Source of the DNA: Pseudomonas asiatica
Lineage (GTDB): Bacteria; Pseudomonadota; Gammaproteobacteria; Pseudomonadales; Pseudomonadaceae
Assembly: GCF_040214835.1 (NCBI RefSeq)
Contig: NZ_CP157874.1
Location: forward strand, 3,228,001-3,292,000
DNA length: 64,000 bases
Reading direction: 5' to 3'
The notes under the pieces are model-generated. The model saw nothing but the letters and a program-made list of their open reading frames with translations, did not search any database and was not told the origin of the DNA. Shown here one piece after another: positions 45,529-54,625 of this stretch (position 1 is the stretch's first letter; the number at the start of each line of letters is the position of its first letter). Position numbers and translations under genes: made by a program.

Positions 45529-46422
45529 TCAATCTCCCGCCGGCACATCCACCACCTTCCAACTGTCATCCGGGTCGAAGCGTTTCATCTCCTTGGCCAG
45601 CTTGTCGCCGTGCGGCCCGAGGTCTTTCTCGAACACTTCGCCGTCATGGCTGATCATGAAGCTCATCACCCCGGTGTCATCGTACCTGGCCGGCCAGGCA
45701 ACCATGGCAAAGCCACGGCTCATCTGGTTGCCGATCAGGTAGCTGTAGGCACCGCCGGGGGCAGATGGGCCCTGTGCATCGAGGATGCGGAAGTGGTAGC
45801 CATACCAGGCGTCGCCGACCATGTCCTGGCCGAACAGCGGGCCCAGCGGGCTGACCTGACCATCGCCATCGTCATCCCAGTACAGCCCGTCATGCTTGCC
45901 GGGCTCGCTGAATATCTTCTGCGCGTACTCCAGCGCACCGTTGCCGTTGTGGTCCTGGCTGGCATAGTCCATCTGCGCATCGTGGTAGGCCAGCATCGAC
46001 TGCATGGCGCCCAGCTCGTTGCGGCCAATACGCCGGGCGCGGATTTCAGAGCTGCCGGCCTTGAGGTCGAAACGCCAACCCTGGCTGCCTTTGGTCAACG
46101 GTATGGGCAACGTCCAGTGATCACTGCCCACCGCGAGGATGGCCTTGTTCGCCCCCGACATGTCGATGCTGTGCTGCGCGTGATACTGCGCCAGGAACGT
46201 GTCCACGTCACTGCGTTGCACACCGCCGCGCGGTATGTAGGTACGCCAGTCATCGCCCAGCAACCGGGCCAGGCGGGCTTCATCAGGTTTCTCCTCGCCC
46301 AGCGCCGCGACAAAGGATTCCACGGCCTTCTCCGGTGTAGGGAAGACTTCCTGCGCAGCGGCCAGGGTTGACCCGGCCATACCGGCTGCGATTACCAGTG
46401 CCGCTATCGATTGACGGTTCAT
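45529..46422 (-). CDS. DUF2950 family periplasmic protein
   Basis: This 297-residue secreted protein (signal peptide to about residue 23, STLAAAQE) has the DUF2950 layout, with FPTPEKAVESFVAALG at the start, GPLFGQDMVGDAWYGYHFRIL in the middle and MSFMISHDGEVFEKDLG near the end. Function is unknown. Its ATG overlaps the stop of the DUF3300 gene by four bases (ATGA); the two families are commonly encoded side by side and probably act together. Confidence 0.88.
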   Translation of the reverse strand: MNRQSIAALVIAAGMAGSTLAAAQEVFPTPEKAVESFVAALGEEKPDEARLARLLGDDWRTYIPRGGVQRSDVDTFLAQYHAQHSIDMSGANKAILAVGSDHWTLPIPLTKGSQGWRFDLKAGSSEIRARRIGRNELGAMQSMLAYHDAQMDYASQDHNGNGALEYAQKIFSEPGKHDGLYWDDDGDGQVSPLGPLFGQDMVGDAWYGYHFRILDAQGPSAPGGAYSYLIGNQMSRGFAMVAWPARYDDTGVMSFMISHDGEVFEKDLGPHGDKLAKEMKRFDPDDSWKVVDVPAGD

Positions 46423-47876
46423 CGACGGCCACCTCCCCCGCGGCGTGCGGGCGCACTGGGCCGGGAAATCTGGTGCCCGGCGGCACGCGATGCGCTCGGG
46501 CGCTGGGCGAACGACTGGCTGGTGCGGCCACGGCTGGCCTGCGCGCTGGTGCGCGAGGGTGAACGCACGCCGTCGAAGGCATTGTTACGCGCCCGGCCGG
46601 CGGTATTGGAAGGCCGGTTTTGCGCCAGCTGCCGCCCCTGGCCTTCGCCCTGCCTGCGCTGGTTCACCTGGTTGTTCTGCTGCCGAGCCTGGGTGTTGCG
46701 GGTTTCCTGTCGGCGGTCGGTTGCCCGCGGGTTGTCGCTACGAGGTTGCATGCGGTTGCCGACCGAATTGCCCGCTTGCGCCTCGCGCATCTGCTGGCGT
46801 GCCTGGCGATTGCTGGTGGCCGGCCGTTCGATGCCGGCCCGGTCCATCGACGCCCTGGCCTTGTCCCGCGCCTGGGCGCGCTGGGCGTCATCGCCACGGA
46901 AGGCAGTACGCTGGGTGGCACCGTCCAGCTGGCGACCGTACTGCTGGCGGCTGCGGGAGTCGCGGTACGGCACGCCGTCGCGGTTGGCGGCGTTGTGCTG
47001 CCATTTGTTCTGGTTGTTGGTGATGCGGTTGTTGGCGTTGATGTTGTTGTAGCGGTTGACGTCGATGTCGATGTCGTTGTTGCCCCAGTCACAGTCGCCC
47101 CACAGCGAGGCAACGATCGCCACGCCGGTACCGAAGGCCAGGCCCGCCACCAGCGCGGAACCGGGGTAGTACATGGGCGGTGGCGGGTAGTACGCCGGCG
47201 GCGAAGCCGGGTAGGCCCAGGTGCCGTAGGTGGTGGTCGGGTTGTAGCTGGGCACGTACACCACTTGCGGGTCGGACGGCTCGATGATGATGGTGGTGGG
47301 CGGGCTGCTGGCCGTAACCACCTGGGTGCTGCTACCGCTGGAGGCCGGTGCCGGGGCGGTCTGCACGGTCACGTTCTGGTACTGGTTGCTCTGCAGGTTG
47401 CCGGCGGCCTGGGCCTGGTGACGCAGGCGCTGCACGCCGCCCATGACATCGTCGGGCTGCGCGAGGAAGGCATCGCCCAGCCGCTGCACCCAGACCGGGT
47501 CCTGCCCCAGGGTTGCCAGCACCTGCGGGAAGGCCACCAGCGCTTGTACGCTTGGGTCCCAGGGCTGGTTCGCCACCTTCTTGACGGCATCGTCGCCGGT
47601 GGCCTTGGGGTTGGCCTTGGACCAGGTCACCGCTTCGCTCACTTGCCCCGGATAAGTGGAGGCCATCAATACCTGGGCCAGCAGCGCATCGGGGTACAAC
47701 GCGATGGGCGCGAGCATCTGGTCCAGTTGCTCCTGGGTGAACACCGGGTCCTTGGCCGCGACCGTGTCGGCTTGTGGTGCCGGGTCTGGGGCAGGTACGT
47801 CTTCTGCCAGCACCAGGCCGGGCGTGGCGCTCAGATACAGGATTACCGACAGGACCGCTGACAGTGGGATGCGCAT
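46419..47876 (-). CDS. DUF3300 family secreted protein with low-complexity C-terminal half
   Basis: This 485-residue protein has a signal peptide (cleavage after LVLA, about residue 24) and the DUF3300 domain: FTQEQLDQMLAPIALYPDAL, LLAQVLMASTYPGQV and VVYVPSYNPTTTYGTW. A glycine/alanine segment and an Asp/Asn patch (WGDCDWGNNDIDIDVNRYNN) follow, then about 200 residues rich in Arg, Gln, Asn, Ser and Ala, likely disordered. GGAGAG precedes the ATG. Function unknown; envelope location likely. Confidence 0.88.
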   Translation of the reverse strand: MRIPLSAVLSVILYLSATPGLVLAEDVPAPDPAPQADTVAAKDPVFTQEQLDQMLAPIALYPDALLAQVLMASTYPGQVSEAVTWSKANPKATGDDAVKKVANQPWDPSVQALVAFPQVLATLGQDPVWVQRLGDAFLAQPDDVMGGVQRLRHQAQAAGNLQSNQYQNVTVQTAPAPASSGSSTQVVTASSPPTTIIIEPSDPQVVYVPSYNPTTTYGTWAYPASPPAYYPPPPMYYPGSALVAGLAFGTGVAIVASLWGDCDWGNNDIDIDVNRYNNINANNRITNNQNKWQHNAANRDGVPYRDSRSRQQYGRQLDGATQRTAFRGDDAQRAQARDKARASMDRAGIERPATSNRQARQQMREAQAGNSVGNRMQPRSDNPRATDRRQETRNTQARQQNNQVNQRRQGEGQGRQLAQNRPSNTAGRARNNAFDGVRSPSRTSAQASRGRTSQSFAQRPSASRAAGHQISRPSAPARRGGGGRR

Positions 47877-48033
47877 CGCTTCTCTCCATGAGATCAGACC
47901 GCGTGGATTAAGGGTAGCAATGGCGATGCTTTTGGCCAGATGTGCGGGCGCAAACTTTTCGCGCTCTAAAGGTGAGGGTGGTTGCTGCTTTTGAATCTAT
48001 ACCAGGGCTGGGCTGAGATCTGTAATTGACTGT

Positions 48034-48133
48034 ACCGGCCCTTTCGCGGGCACGCCCGCTCCCACAGGGCCACCACAGGTTCGAACATTGTGGAGTACCT
48101 GTGGGAGCGGGCGTGCCCGCGAAGAGGCCGGTG
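48034..48133. repeat. REP pair upstream of the small secreted protein gene
   Basis: CCGGCCCTTTCGCGGGCACG plus CCCGCTCCCACAGG and its inverted copy ending GCCCGCGAAGAGGCCGG. It ends only 38 bases before ATG 48172, leaving little room for a separate promoter. Confidence 0.9.
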
Positions 48134-48171
48134 CATGCACAAGACCGTATCCAAAAAAGGAGCCCACCCTG

Positions 48172-48417
48172 ATGAACACGCCCCGCCTCATCGCCATGAT
48201 CATGCTGGCCGTGCTCTGCACCTCGGCCTGGGCGGCCACCGACCGCGCCGAACGGCGCCGCGAGGCCCGCGATGTGCGGCAGGAAACCCGCCAGGACGCG
48301 CGGCAGACCAAACAGGATTGCCGCCACGCCGACCAGCAAAGCAACGCCGGCTGCCGACAGGACAAACGCCACACCAAGCAGCAAGGCCGTGAGCGCGCCC
48401 GCGACATAAAATACTGA
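48172..48417 (+). CDS. Small secreted, highly charged protein
   Basis: This 81-residue protein has a signal peptide (MNTPRLIAMIMLAVLCTSAWA) and a mature part made almost wholly of Arg, Lys, Asp, Glu and Gln (RAERRREARDVRQETRQDAR), likely one long charged helix, with two cysteines. AAAGGAG precedes ATG 48172. Similar short proteins occur in Pseudomonas without a known role. Confidence 0.75.
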   Translation: MNTPRLIAMIMLAVLCTSAWAATDRAERRREARDVRQETRQDARQTKQDCRHADQQSNAGCRQDKRHTKQQGRERARDIKY

Positions 48418-48428
48418 GCGGGCGGTGC

Positions 48429-49088
48429 TCAGCCGCCCAAGGCGATGATCGCCAGGATCAGTGACGCCCCGACTACCGCCAGGACCACGCCGGTCAACAG
48501 GGTGCGGCCACCGGAATAGCGTGCCAGCAGCCAGCCCGCAAGGAAGAGCATGGCCAGGGCGACCAGGTTCGATACACGGATGGCCGTACCGGTGGTCTCG
48601 ATCAGCAGGAACGGAATGACCATCGGGAAGGTTGCCAGTACCACCAGCAGGAAAGTGGCCAGGGCCGCCTTGAAATCATCCAGCCCCAGGCGTGCCGGCA
48701 GCGGGCGGCCAGCATCACGCAGCATGCGCCCGCGCAGCATCTCCAGCCCGTCTTCATCCAGTGCCAGGCCGATGCGCTCTGGCAGCGTATCGGCAATCAG
48801 CCTGCGCCCCTGATTGATATCACCGGCTTGCAGGCGGGCCAGCAAGGTCCGGCTGCGGGTACGTTCGGTCCAGGTACGCAGCAGGTAGATGACGGCATCG
48901 GCCAGGCCCCAGGCCAGGTTGCAGCCGAGCGCGGCAATCAGCATCAGCCGCGCGTCTTCGCGCCCTGCGGTGGCAACGCTCAGCGAGCCGATGAAGGTCA
49001 TCGCCATCAACAGGCCGAAGATGACTTCGGTGATCCGGTCGATCGGCTCCAGCACGCCCCATTTACGCGGTTGCTCGTCTTGCCCCAT
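48429..49088 (-). CDS. VIT1/CCC1-like membrane protein
   Basis: This 219-residue protein has about five membrane segments: two near the N-terminus (ITEVIFGLLMAMTFIGSLSV, LIAALGCNLAWGLADAVIYLL) and three after residue 145. The arrangement, with a soluble middle, resembles the VIT/CCC1 family of iron/manganese transporters. The metal-binding residues of true VIT proteins were not identified, so transport is uncertain. GGGAGG precedes ATG 49088. Confidence 0.65.
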   Translation of the reverse strand: MGQDEQPRKWGVLEPIDRITEVIFGLLMAMTFIGSLSVATAGREDARLMLIAALGCNLAWGLADAVIYLLRTWTERTRSRTLLARLQAGDINQGRRLIADTLPERIGLALDEDGLEMLRGRMLRDAGRPLPARLGLDDFKAALATFLLVVLATFPMVIPFLLIETTGTAIRVSNLVALAMLFLAGWLLARYSGGRTLLTGVVLAVVGASLILAIIALGG

Positions 49089-49210
49089 CGCACCCTCCCA
49101 GGAACCATCGATAGTCACTATCGAGAATGGCAATTTCTGCCGAACGACATGGCCGAATAACCTAGCTCCATCGACTCGCCGCCCACCACCCCGGCCCCTG
49201 GAGCTACCTG

Positions 49211-49462
49211 ATGAACACCTTGGCCCGCCTGCTGTCCGCCACCCTTGCCGTTATTGCCATCGCCATCATCAGCGGCTGTGCCAGCCACCCCGAACTGCGC
49301 CCTTACACCGCCGAGGAAACCCGCCAACTGCAACTGGAAGCCTTGCAACGCCGTGGCCTGTCGCTGGACGACTACGAGCAGCAACGGCGGGTAATCCAGC
49401 GTGCCGGCAACCTGCCCGTGGTGACCGAAGCTGCCGACGCCGACCGTTCGAGCAAAGGCTGA
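49211..49462 (+). CDS. Small putative lipoprotein
   Basis: This 83-residue protein has a lipoprotein signal with lipobox IISGC (Cys at residue 23) and a short charged mature part with a helical LQLEALQRRGLSLDDYEQQRR segment. GGAG lies seven bases before ATG. It diverges from the VIT1-like gene. Function unknown. Confidence 0.75.
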   Translation: MNTLARLLSATLAVIAIAIISGCASHPELRPYTAEETRQLQLEALQRRGLSLDDYEQQRRVIQRAGNLPVVTEAADADRSSKG

Positions 49463-49587
49463 TTGGGCTCGCCAGCGGTTCCTTAGCGCTACCTGTACAG
49501 ATAGGGCTGCGAGGTGAGGTTGCTCCATTATAGTCAGCCAGGCATTGCAGGCCCCGACAGCCATGCCCTGTCACGCCCTTCACCCTT

Positions 49588-50460
49588 TTAGCGGCGCGGC
49601 GCCAGCGCCAGGGCGATACCGCCCAGCACCACCACGCACGCCACCAGCAAGCGCAAGGACAATGGCTCGCCGATCAGGCCAACCCCGCCCAACGCCACAA
49701 TCACCGGGACGCTGAGCTGCATGGTCGCTGCCTGCTGCGCGCTGACTTGCCTGACCACGCCGTACCACACGGCATAGCCCGCACCCGAGGCCAGCACACC
49801 GGAGCCCAGCGCATACAGCAAGCCGAGCGGGCTCAGGTGCAAGCCGGCGCCCAGCAACAGCATCGGCACCAGCAGCACCAGGCACGGCAGGCTCCGGGCG
49901 AAATTGCCGGCAGTGTCGGCCAGCGGCCTGGGTGAGCCTTTGCCCAGCAGCGTGTACACGCCCCAGGCCACGCCGGACAGGGCCATCAGCAAGGCACTGG
50001 CAAAGGGTGGCGCCGCGGTACCGGGCAACAGCAGCACCAGCAGGCCGGCGAAGGCGATCAGCATGCCCAGCAGCATCCGCGCGGTGATAGGTTCGCCTTT
50101 GTACCAGGCGAAGCCGAACATGGTGATCTGCACCGCGCCGAACAGCAGCAACGCCCCCGCGCCTGCGCCCAGCTGCAGGTACGCCGCAGAAAACAGGAAC
50201 GCGTACAGGAACAGTGCCAGGCCGCCGCGCCAGCTGCCCCCCATGGCAAGCGCGGGCTTGCGCAGGCGGATCAACAGCAGCAGGAACAGTGCACCACTGG
50301 CCAGGCGCACCACGGTGAAGGATGCCGGGTCGATGGCCCCGTCCTTCAGCGCCAGCCGGCAGAACACCGAGTTGGCAGCGAAGGCCACCAGGCTGAAAAG
50401 TGCAGGCCAGACCCAGGCCCGGGCCTTGCGGTCGGTGAGCGTGGTGGTGCCGGTGCTCAT
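49588..50460 (-). CDS. EamA/DMT superfamily transporter
   Basis: This 290-residue protein has ten membrane segments in two EamA repeats (for example RLASGALFLLLLIRL in the first; LLGKGSPRPLADTAGNFARS links to the second). DMT proteins of this type export metabolites or amino acids; substrate unknown. The frame opens earlier, but ATG 50460 has AGAGGTGACC ahead and is chosen. Confidence 0.85.
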   Translation of the reverse strand: MSTGTTTLTDRKARAWVWPALFSLVAFAANSVFCRLALKDGAIDPASFTVVRLASGALFLLLLIRLRKPALAMGGSWRGGLALFLYAFLFSAAYLQLGAGAGALLLFGAVQITMFGFAWYKGEPITARMLLGMLIAFAGLLVLLLPGTAAPPFASALLMALSGVAWGVYTLLGKGSPRPLADTAGNFARSLPCLVLLVPMLLLGAGLHLSPLGLLYALGSGVLASGAGYAVWYGVVRQVSAQQAATMQLSVPVIVALGGVGLIGEPLSLRLLVACVVVLGGIALALAPRR

Positions 50461-50568
50461 GGTGTGGTCACCTCTGAGATCGATTGTTGTCATGGCGGCC
50501 ATGCTGGTAGGGCCAGCACCGATATACAACATAGTGTTTATCTGACGCCACCACCGAATCGCCCGGAC

Positions 50569-50979
50569 CTATACCGCTGCCACCGCCTCGATCTCCACCA
50601 GCATGCCGTCCAGCGCCAGCCGGGGTACCGGTATCAGCGTGCAGGTCGGCTTCATGCAAGGGCCCCAGGCCCTGTCAGCCTCGGCTACCCACTCACGCAG
50701 GCGCGTTTCGGAATGCTCGACGATCAGCAGGGTCAGCTTGAACACCTGGGCCAGGCTGGCGCCTTTCGACGCCAGGGCAACCTCCAGGTTGGCCAGTGCC
50801 TGGCGCGCCTGCTCGGCGAACAGCGGCGACAGCTGCCCGTTGCGGCCCTCCCCGCCCTGGCCGGCGATGAACAGCAGGCGGCTGTCGGCATGCACTTCGG
50901 CGACATGGGAATAGGCGTTGCCGCTGGGGTCGTACAGGCCTTCGGGATTGCTCAGTTGAAACGCGGTTGAATGGCTCAC
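50569..50979 (-). CDS. RidA family protein (second copy)
   Basis: This 136-residue YjgF-fold protein contains RLLFIAGQGGEGRNG and ends RLALDGMLVEIEAVAAV, the RidA core. It starts at GTG 50979 with GAGGG ahead. It differs clearly from the RidA-like protein at 17571 and lacks that protein's terminal motif, so the two are separate subfamilies. Probable imine/enamine hydrolase; substrate unknown. Confidence 0.82.
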   Translation of the reverse strand: MSHSTAFQLSNPEGLYDPSGNAYSHVAEVHADSRLLFIAGQGGEGRNGQLSPLFAEQARQALANLEVALASKGASLAQVFKLTLLIVEHSETRLREWVAEADRAWGPCMKPTCTLIPVPRLALDGMLVEIEAVAAV

Positions 50980-51206
50980 GGTAAACCCTCGATCAGTTGG
51001 AAGAGGGGCGGAGTATCGAACCTTGAGTTAACTCGAGGTCAAGCGCGGTTTTCAGGGGCGGGCTTGTTCGCGAAACAGGCGCCGAGTGTAGGACGTTTCG
51101 CACAGCGCACGAGCTTCCGTGAACCACGCGTTCATATGCGAAGTGGCCGTCAGGCGCTAGATTGCGAGGCCCGGCATGGAGGCCTGTACGTAACAAGGAT
51201 AAAGCG

Positions 51207-51533
51207 ATGAGCAAATACAATTTTCAACTGGCCTACACCATCAAGCCAAACAACCCTGCCCGAGATGAAACCGATGCGGCGCAGGCCCGTCTGCACCTGC
51301 GCGAGAAAATTGGCCTGGACACCGTCGAGCACATTGAGACCACCCTGCTCGGGATGGTCACACTCAAAGGCGCCACACTTGCAGAGCGCAAGCGCGAAGC
51401 CGAAAAGCTGCTTCACGACTACATCCATGAAGCGCTCAAGCAACTGCGTGTGCTGTCGACCGTGAAGTTCTACGGTTGCTTGATGGTGGACGGGCTGGGC
51501 GCAGCCATTCGCTTCGACATCCTGCCCAAATGA
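51207..51533 (+). CDS. Conserved hypothetical protein
   Basis: This 108-residue protein begins MSKYNFQLAYTIKPNNPARD and contains a helical, charged middle (LAERKREAEKLLHDYIHEAL). It is soluble and without signal. AAGGA precedes ATG 51207. The layout (strand, helix, strand) suggests a small alpha/beta domain. No family recognised. Confidence 0.7.
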   Translation: MSKYNFQLAYTIKPNNPARDETDAAQARLHLREKIGLDTVEHIETTLLGMVTLKGATLAERKREAEKLLHDYIHEALKQLRVLSTVKFYGCLMVDGLGAAIRFDILPK

Positions 51534-51577
51534 ACAGCGACGGCATCAGGCGCCCCCGCGCCTGATGCCGCGCACCG

Positions 51578-51790
51578 TCATTTTTCCTGCAGTACCGCCC
51601 TGCCCTTCACCGCCCGAGGCCCGCGCCAGGCCCAGAACAGCAAACCAGGGAGTGGCGCGTAGACCACGAACACGATCCACAGCATCTTGCGCTCGGCGCG
51701 CCGGTCACTGCCGATGATGTGCCAGATGGCCCAGATTTCCAGCAGGATCACAAAGGCCGCGACGATGATCCAGATCGTTCCGATTTCCAT
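51578..51790 (-). CDS. Small membrane protein, PLDc_N-like
   Basis: This 70-residue protein has two membrane segments (IWIIVAAFVILLEIWAIWHII and WIVFVVYAPLPGLLFWAWRGP) joined by a basic turn, the pattern of the PLDc_N (cardiolipin synthase N-terminal) domain found as a free-standing protein. GGGAG precedes ATG 51790. Function unknown. Confidence 0.75.
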   Translation of the reverse strand: MEIGTIWIIVAAFVILLEIWAIWHIIGSDRRAERKMLWIVFVVYAPLPGLLFWAWRGPRAVKGRAVLQEK

Positions 51791-51883
51791 GAGCGCTCTC
51801 CCATTTGGCATGTAATGGGTTGGGTTGCAGAGGCTGCCGAGGGTTCAGATTGATTTGGCTGACGGCATGGCACCGCGGCCCGT

Positions 51884-51998
51884 TGTAGGAGCGGCCTTGT
51901 GTCGCGATGGGCTGCGCAGCAGCCTCAGGATTTTTGCCCTACGAAAGACCGCAGGGGGCTGCTCTGCAGCCCATCGCGACACAAGGCCGCTCCTACAG
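51884..51998. repeat. REP pair downstream of the GlxA-side thioredoxin-like gene
   Basis: TGTAGGAGCGGCCTTGTGTC and inverted copy ending AAGGCCGCTCCTACA, with inner GGGCTGCGCAGCAGCC palindromes. It lies between two minus-strand genes. Confidence 0.9.
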
Positions 51999-52014
51999 GG
52001 TGCAGTGACAGCTC

Positions 52015-52485
52015 TCAATGCCGTGGTGCAGTCTCCAGCGCCGCCTTCAACGCCGGCGCATCGGCAAATGCCCGCTGGCTCACCAGCTTGCCTTGCTCCA
52101 GTTGCAACCACTGTACCTGGCCATCCTGCCCGGGATAACGGCTGGCCACCCGCCCATCACGGTCCAGCAGCACCCGGTAGTTGTAATCGCGCATGGCGGG
52201 GATGGCGAACAGCTTGCTGATCAGCGCCGGCATGCGCTGGATGTCGGCGACGAACACCGCATCGCGCGCCTCCAGGTAACCCTTGGGCTGTTCGGCCAGC
52301 GCCGCCTTCACCAGCTTGGCACCGTCCATGTCGCGCGCCACCAGCAGGATGTGCGTACCGGCGCCGAGGCTATAAGCCTGGTCGTGCTGGTCGAGCAGCG
52401 TCCACGGCGCGAGCTTGTCGCCCGGTTCCAGGGCATTGGCCAGCAATGGCATCAGGCAAAGCAACAGTGCAGCGGCGTACTTCAT
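52015..52485 (-). CDS. Periplasmic thioredoxin-like fold protein lacking CxxC
   Basis: This 156-residue protein has a signal peptide (MKYAAALLLCLMPLLANA) and a thioredoxin/peroxiredoxin-like beta-alpha pattern (LAPWTLLDQHDQAYSLG, LLVARDMDGAKLV, YNYRVLLDRDGRVASRYPGQ) but no CxxC or peroxidatic cysteine, so redox activity is unlikely. ATG 52485 has GAGG nine bases ahead. Relatives in Pseudomonas are, as I recall, annotated inconsistently. Function unknown. Confidence 0.7.
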   Translation of the reverse strand: MKYAAALLLCLMPLLANALEPGDKLAPWTLLDQHDQAYSLGAGTHILLVARDMDGAKLVKAALAEQPKGYLEARDAVFVADIQRMPALISKLFAIPAMRDYNYRVLLDRDGRVASRYPGQDGQVQWLQLEQGKLVSQRAFADAPALKAALETAPRH

Positions 52486-52646
52486 CAAGGGTATCCTCAG
52501 TCACGGGAGCATCAGCATAGCGGCAACCGGCCAAGCCAGACAGGTTGCCTGAACACGACCTGGAACACGACACGGCCACCCGGGAGATTGTCTTTCCCCC
52601 GGCCACCCGCCACACTCTCGAGGCCAGCCAGGAAGCGGAGTCCAGA

Positions 52647-53654
52647 GTGCCCACGCCACGCCAGTTCAGCAAGAAGACCAGTACCAGCAACATGCTGCGG
52701 CTGAAGTCCACCAGCGCCAATGCCCAGGCCCCCTATCGGGTCGATTTCGTATTGCTCGAACACTTCTCGATGGCCAGCTTCACCGTGGCCATGGACGTGC
52801 TGGTCACGGCCAACCTGCTGCGCGCCGACAGCTTCCAGTTCACCCCGCTGTCGCTGGAAGGCGACCGCGTGCTCAGCGACCTGGGGCTGGAGCTGGTGGC
52901 CACCGAGTTGTCCGCCGAGGCGCTGAAGGAGCTGGACCTGCTGGTGATCTGCGGCGGCCTGCGCACGCCATTGAAGTACCCCGAGCTCGACCGCCTGCTG
53001 GGTGATTGCGCGGCCCACGGCATGGCCCTGGGCGGGTTGTGGAACGGCGCATGGTTCCTCGGCCGCGCCGGGGTGCTTGATGACTATGGCTGCAGTATCC
53101 ACCCCGAACAGCGCGCCAGCCTGTCCGAGCGCAGCCCGCAGACGCGGATCACCCCGGCCAGCTTCACCCTCGACCGCGACCGCCTCAGCGCTGCCAGCCC
53201 CAATGGCGCCATGGAACTGATGCTCGGCCTGGTGCGCCGGCTGTATGGCGACGGCCTGGCCGAAGGCGTCGAGGAAATCCTGTCGTTCTCCGGTGCCCGC
53301 TACCGCCAGGTCGGCCCGGGCGCGAAGAAGTCCATGAGCTTGCACCTGCGCACCATCGTCGAACTGATGGAGAACAACCTCGAGGAGACCCTCAGCCTCG
53401 ACCAGCTGGCCGCCTACAGCGGGCGCTCGCGCCGGCAGATCGACCGCCTGTTCCAGGCCCAGCTGGGCACTTCGCCGCGGCGTTACTACATGGAGCTGCG
53501 CATCACCAAGAGCCGCCGCCTGTTGCAGTATTCCGACCTGTCGGTGATGGAAGTGGCAGTGGCTTGCGGGTTTGTTTCGGTGTCGCACTTCAGCAAATGC
53601 TATGCGGCTTACTTTGGCTACCCGCCGTCGCGTGAGCAGCGGTTGGGCGAGTGA
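52647..53654 (+). CDS. GlxA-family AraC-type transcriptional regulator
   Basis: This 335-residue regulator has an N-terminal DJ-1/PfpI-like (GATase1) sensor domain (VDFVLLEHFSMASFTVAMDV, DLLVICGGLRTPL) and a C-terminal AraC double HTH (LDQLAAYSGRSRRQIDRLFQ and VMEVAVACGFVSVSHFSKCY). I chose GTG 52647, with GGAG six bases ahead; ATG 52692 is the alternative. Such regulators control catabolism of arginine, carnitine, glycine betaine and similar compounds; the target here is not indicated by neighbours. Confidence 0.85.
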   Translation: MPTPRQFSKKTSTSNMLRLKSTSANAQAPYRVDFVLLEHFSMASFTVAMDVLVTANLLRADSFQFTPLSLEGDRVLSDLGLELVATELSAEALKELDLLVICGGLRTPLKYPELDRLLGDCAAHGMALGGLWNGAWFLGRAGVLDDYGCSIHPEQRASLSERSPQTRITPASFTLDRDRLSAASPNGAMELMLGLVRRLYGDGLAEGVEEILSFSGARYRQVGPGAKKSMSLHLRTIVELMENNLEETLSLDQLAAYSGRSRRQIDRLFQAQLGTSPRRYYMELRITKSRRLLQYSDLSVMEVAVACGFVSVSHFSKCYAAYFGYPPSREQRLGE

Positions 53655-53680
53655 GCGCCAAGGCGTCATTCATGTGTCGC

Positions 53681-53788
53681 CTGGGCCGGCCCTTTCGCGG
53701 GTAAACCCGCTCCCACAGGTACTGTGCAAATCTTTGGGACAGCGGTGATCCTGTGGGAGCGGGTTTACCCGCGAAGAGGCCGGCCCAG
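53681..53788. repeat. REP pair between convergent regulator genes
   Basis: CTGGGCCGGCCCTTTCGCGG plus GTAAACCCGCTCCCACAGG and the inverted copy ending CCGCGAAGAGGCCGGCCCAG. The arms are longer than in most copies here. Confidence 0.9.
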
Positions 53789-53802
53789 GCACTAGAGAAC
53801 TT

Positions 53803-54486
53803 TCAGGGGCGGCGCTCGATCTGGATATACCGCAACACCGCATCACAGATCATGGCCCTGTGACGCAGCTTGACCTGCTCATCGGACAGGTCGATCTGGA
53901 AGATCTCGCCAAAGGTGTGGCGGTTCGAAACCCGGTAGAAGCAGAACGAGCTCATCAGCATGTGCAGGTCGATGACCTCGATGCCGGCGCGGAACACACC
54001 TTCCTGCACCCCACGGCGCAAGGTACTGCCCAGGGCCTCGAGCACCAGGCTGCTCATTTCGCGAATCGCCGGCGACTGCTTGACGTACTCGCCGTAGTGG
54101 ATGTTTTCGGTGCAGATGATCCGCACGAAATCGACGTTGCGGTCGTGGTGATCGAAGGTGAACTCCACCAGCCGGCGAATCGCCTGCTCGGCCGGCAGCG
54201 ACTCCAGGTCCAGGCTTTGCTCGGTCTTGCGGATGTCGCCGTACAGCTTGATCAGGCACTCGCAGTACAGCTGCTCCTTGCTGCCGAAGTAGTAGTAGAT
54301 CATGCGCTTGGAGGTGGCGGTGCGCTCGGCAATGGCGTCGACGCGGGCACCGGCCAGCCCTTGCTGGACGAACTCGTTGATGGCGGCCTGGAGGATGTCC
54401 TCGCGCGTTTTCTCGGGGTTGTTCTTGCGCGTCTTGCGCCCCCCTTCGGTTTCAGGCTGGCCGAGGCTGACTACGGAATCACTCAT
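53803..54486 (-). CDS. TetR/AcrR-family transcriptional regulator
   Basis: This 227-residue regulator has a TetR HTH (REDILQAAINEFVQQGLAGARVDAIAERTATSKRMIYYYFGSKE in pattern, about residues 28-72) and a ligand domain with a conserved FVRIICTENIHYGEYV helix. ATG 54486 is preferred; GTG 54492 is possible. The neighbours do not identify its target. The gene at 54626 is on the same strand upstream but 130 bases away. Confidence 0.87.
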   Translation of the reverse strand: MSDSVVSLGQPETEGGRKTRKNNPEKTREDILQAAINEFVQQGLAGARVDAIAERTATSKRMIYYYFGSKEQLYCECLIKLYGDIRKTEQSLDLESLPAEQAIRRLVEFTFDHHDRNVDFVRIICTENIHYGEYVKQSPAIREMSSLVLEALGSTLRRGVQEGVFRAGIEVIDLHMLMSSFCFYRVSNRHTFGEIFQIDLSDEQVKLRHRAMICDAVLRYIQIERRP

Positions 54487-54625
54487 ACCCACTCACAGGC
54501 TGTTTATTGGAATGGAGGGATTATCCGCGAGCGCGGCCATGCAGGGAAGCGCGCTGTTGGTCGGGTAGCCATCACCCGCGGCGGCTGCCCACCCGCAAAC
54601 GGCGCCTGCCCAGCCAGGCGCAGGG

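Noticed and set aside
52512..53669. Minus-strand open frame of 385 codons opposite the GlxA-type regulator
   Set aside because: The plus strand encodes a complete DJ-1/AraC regulator; the opposite frame has no recognisable domain.
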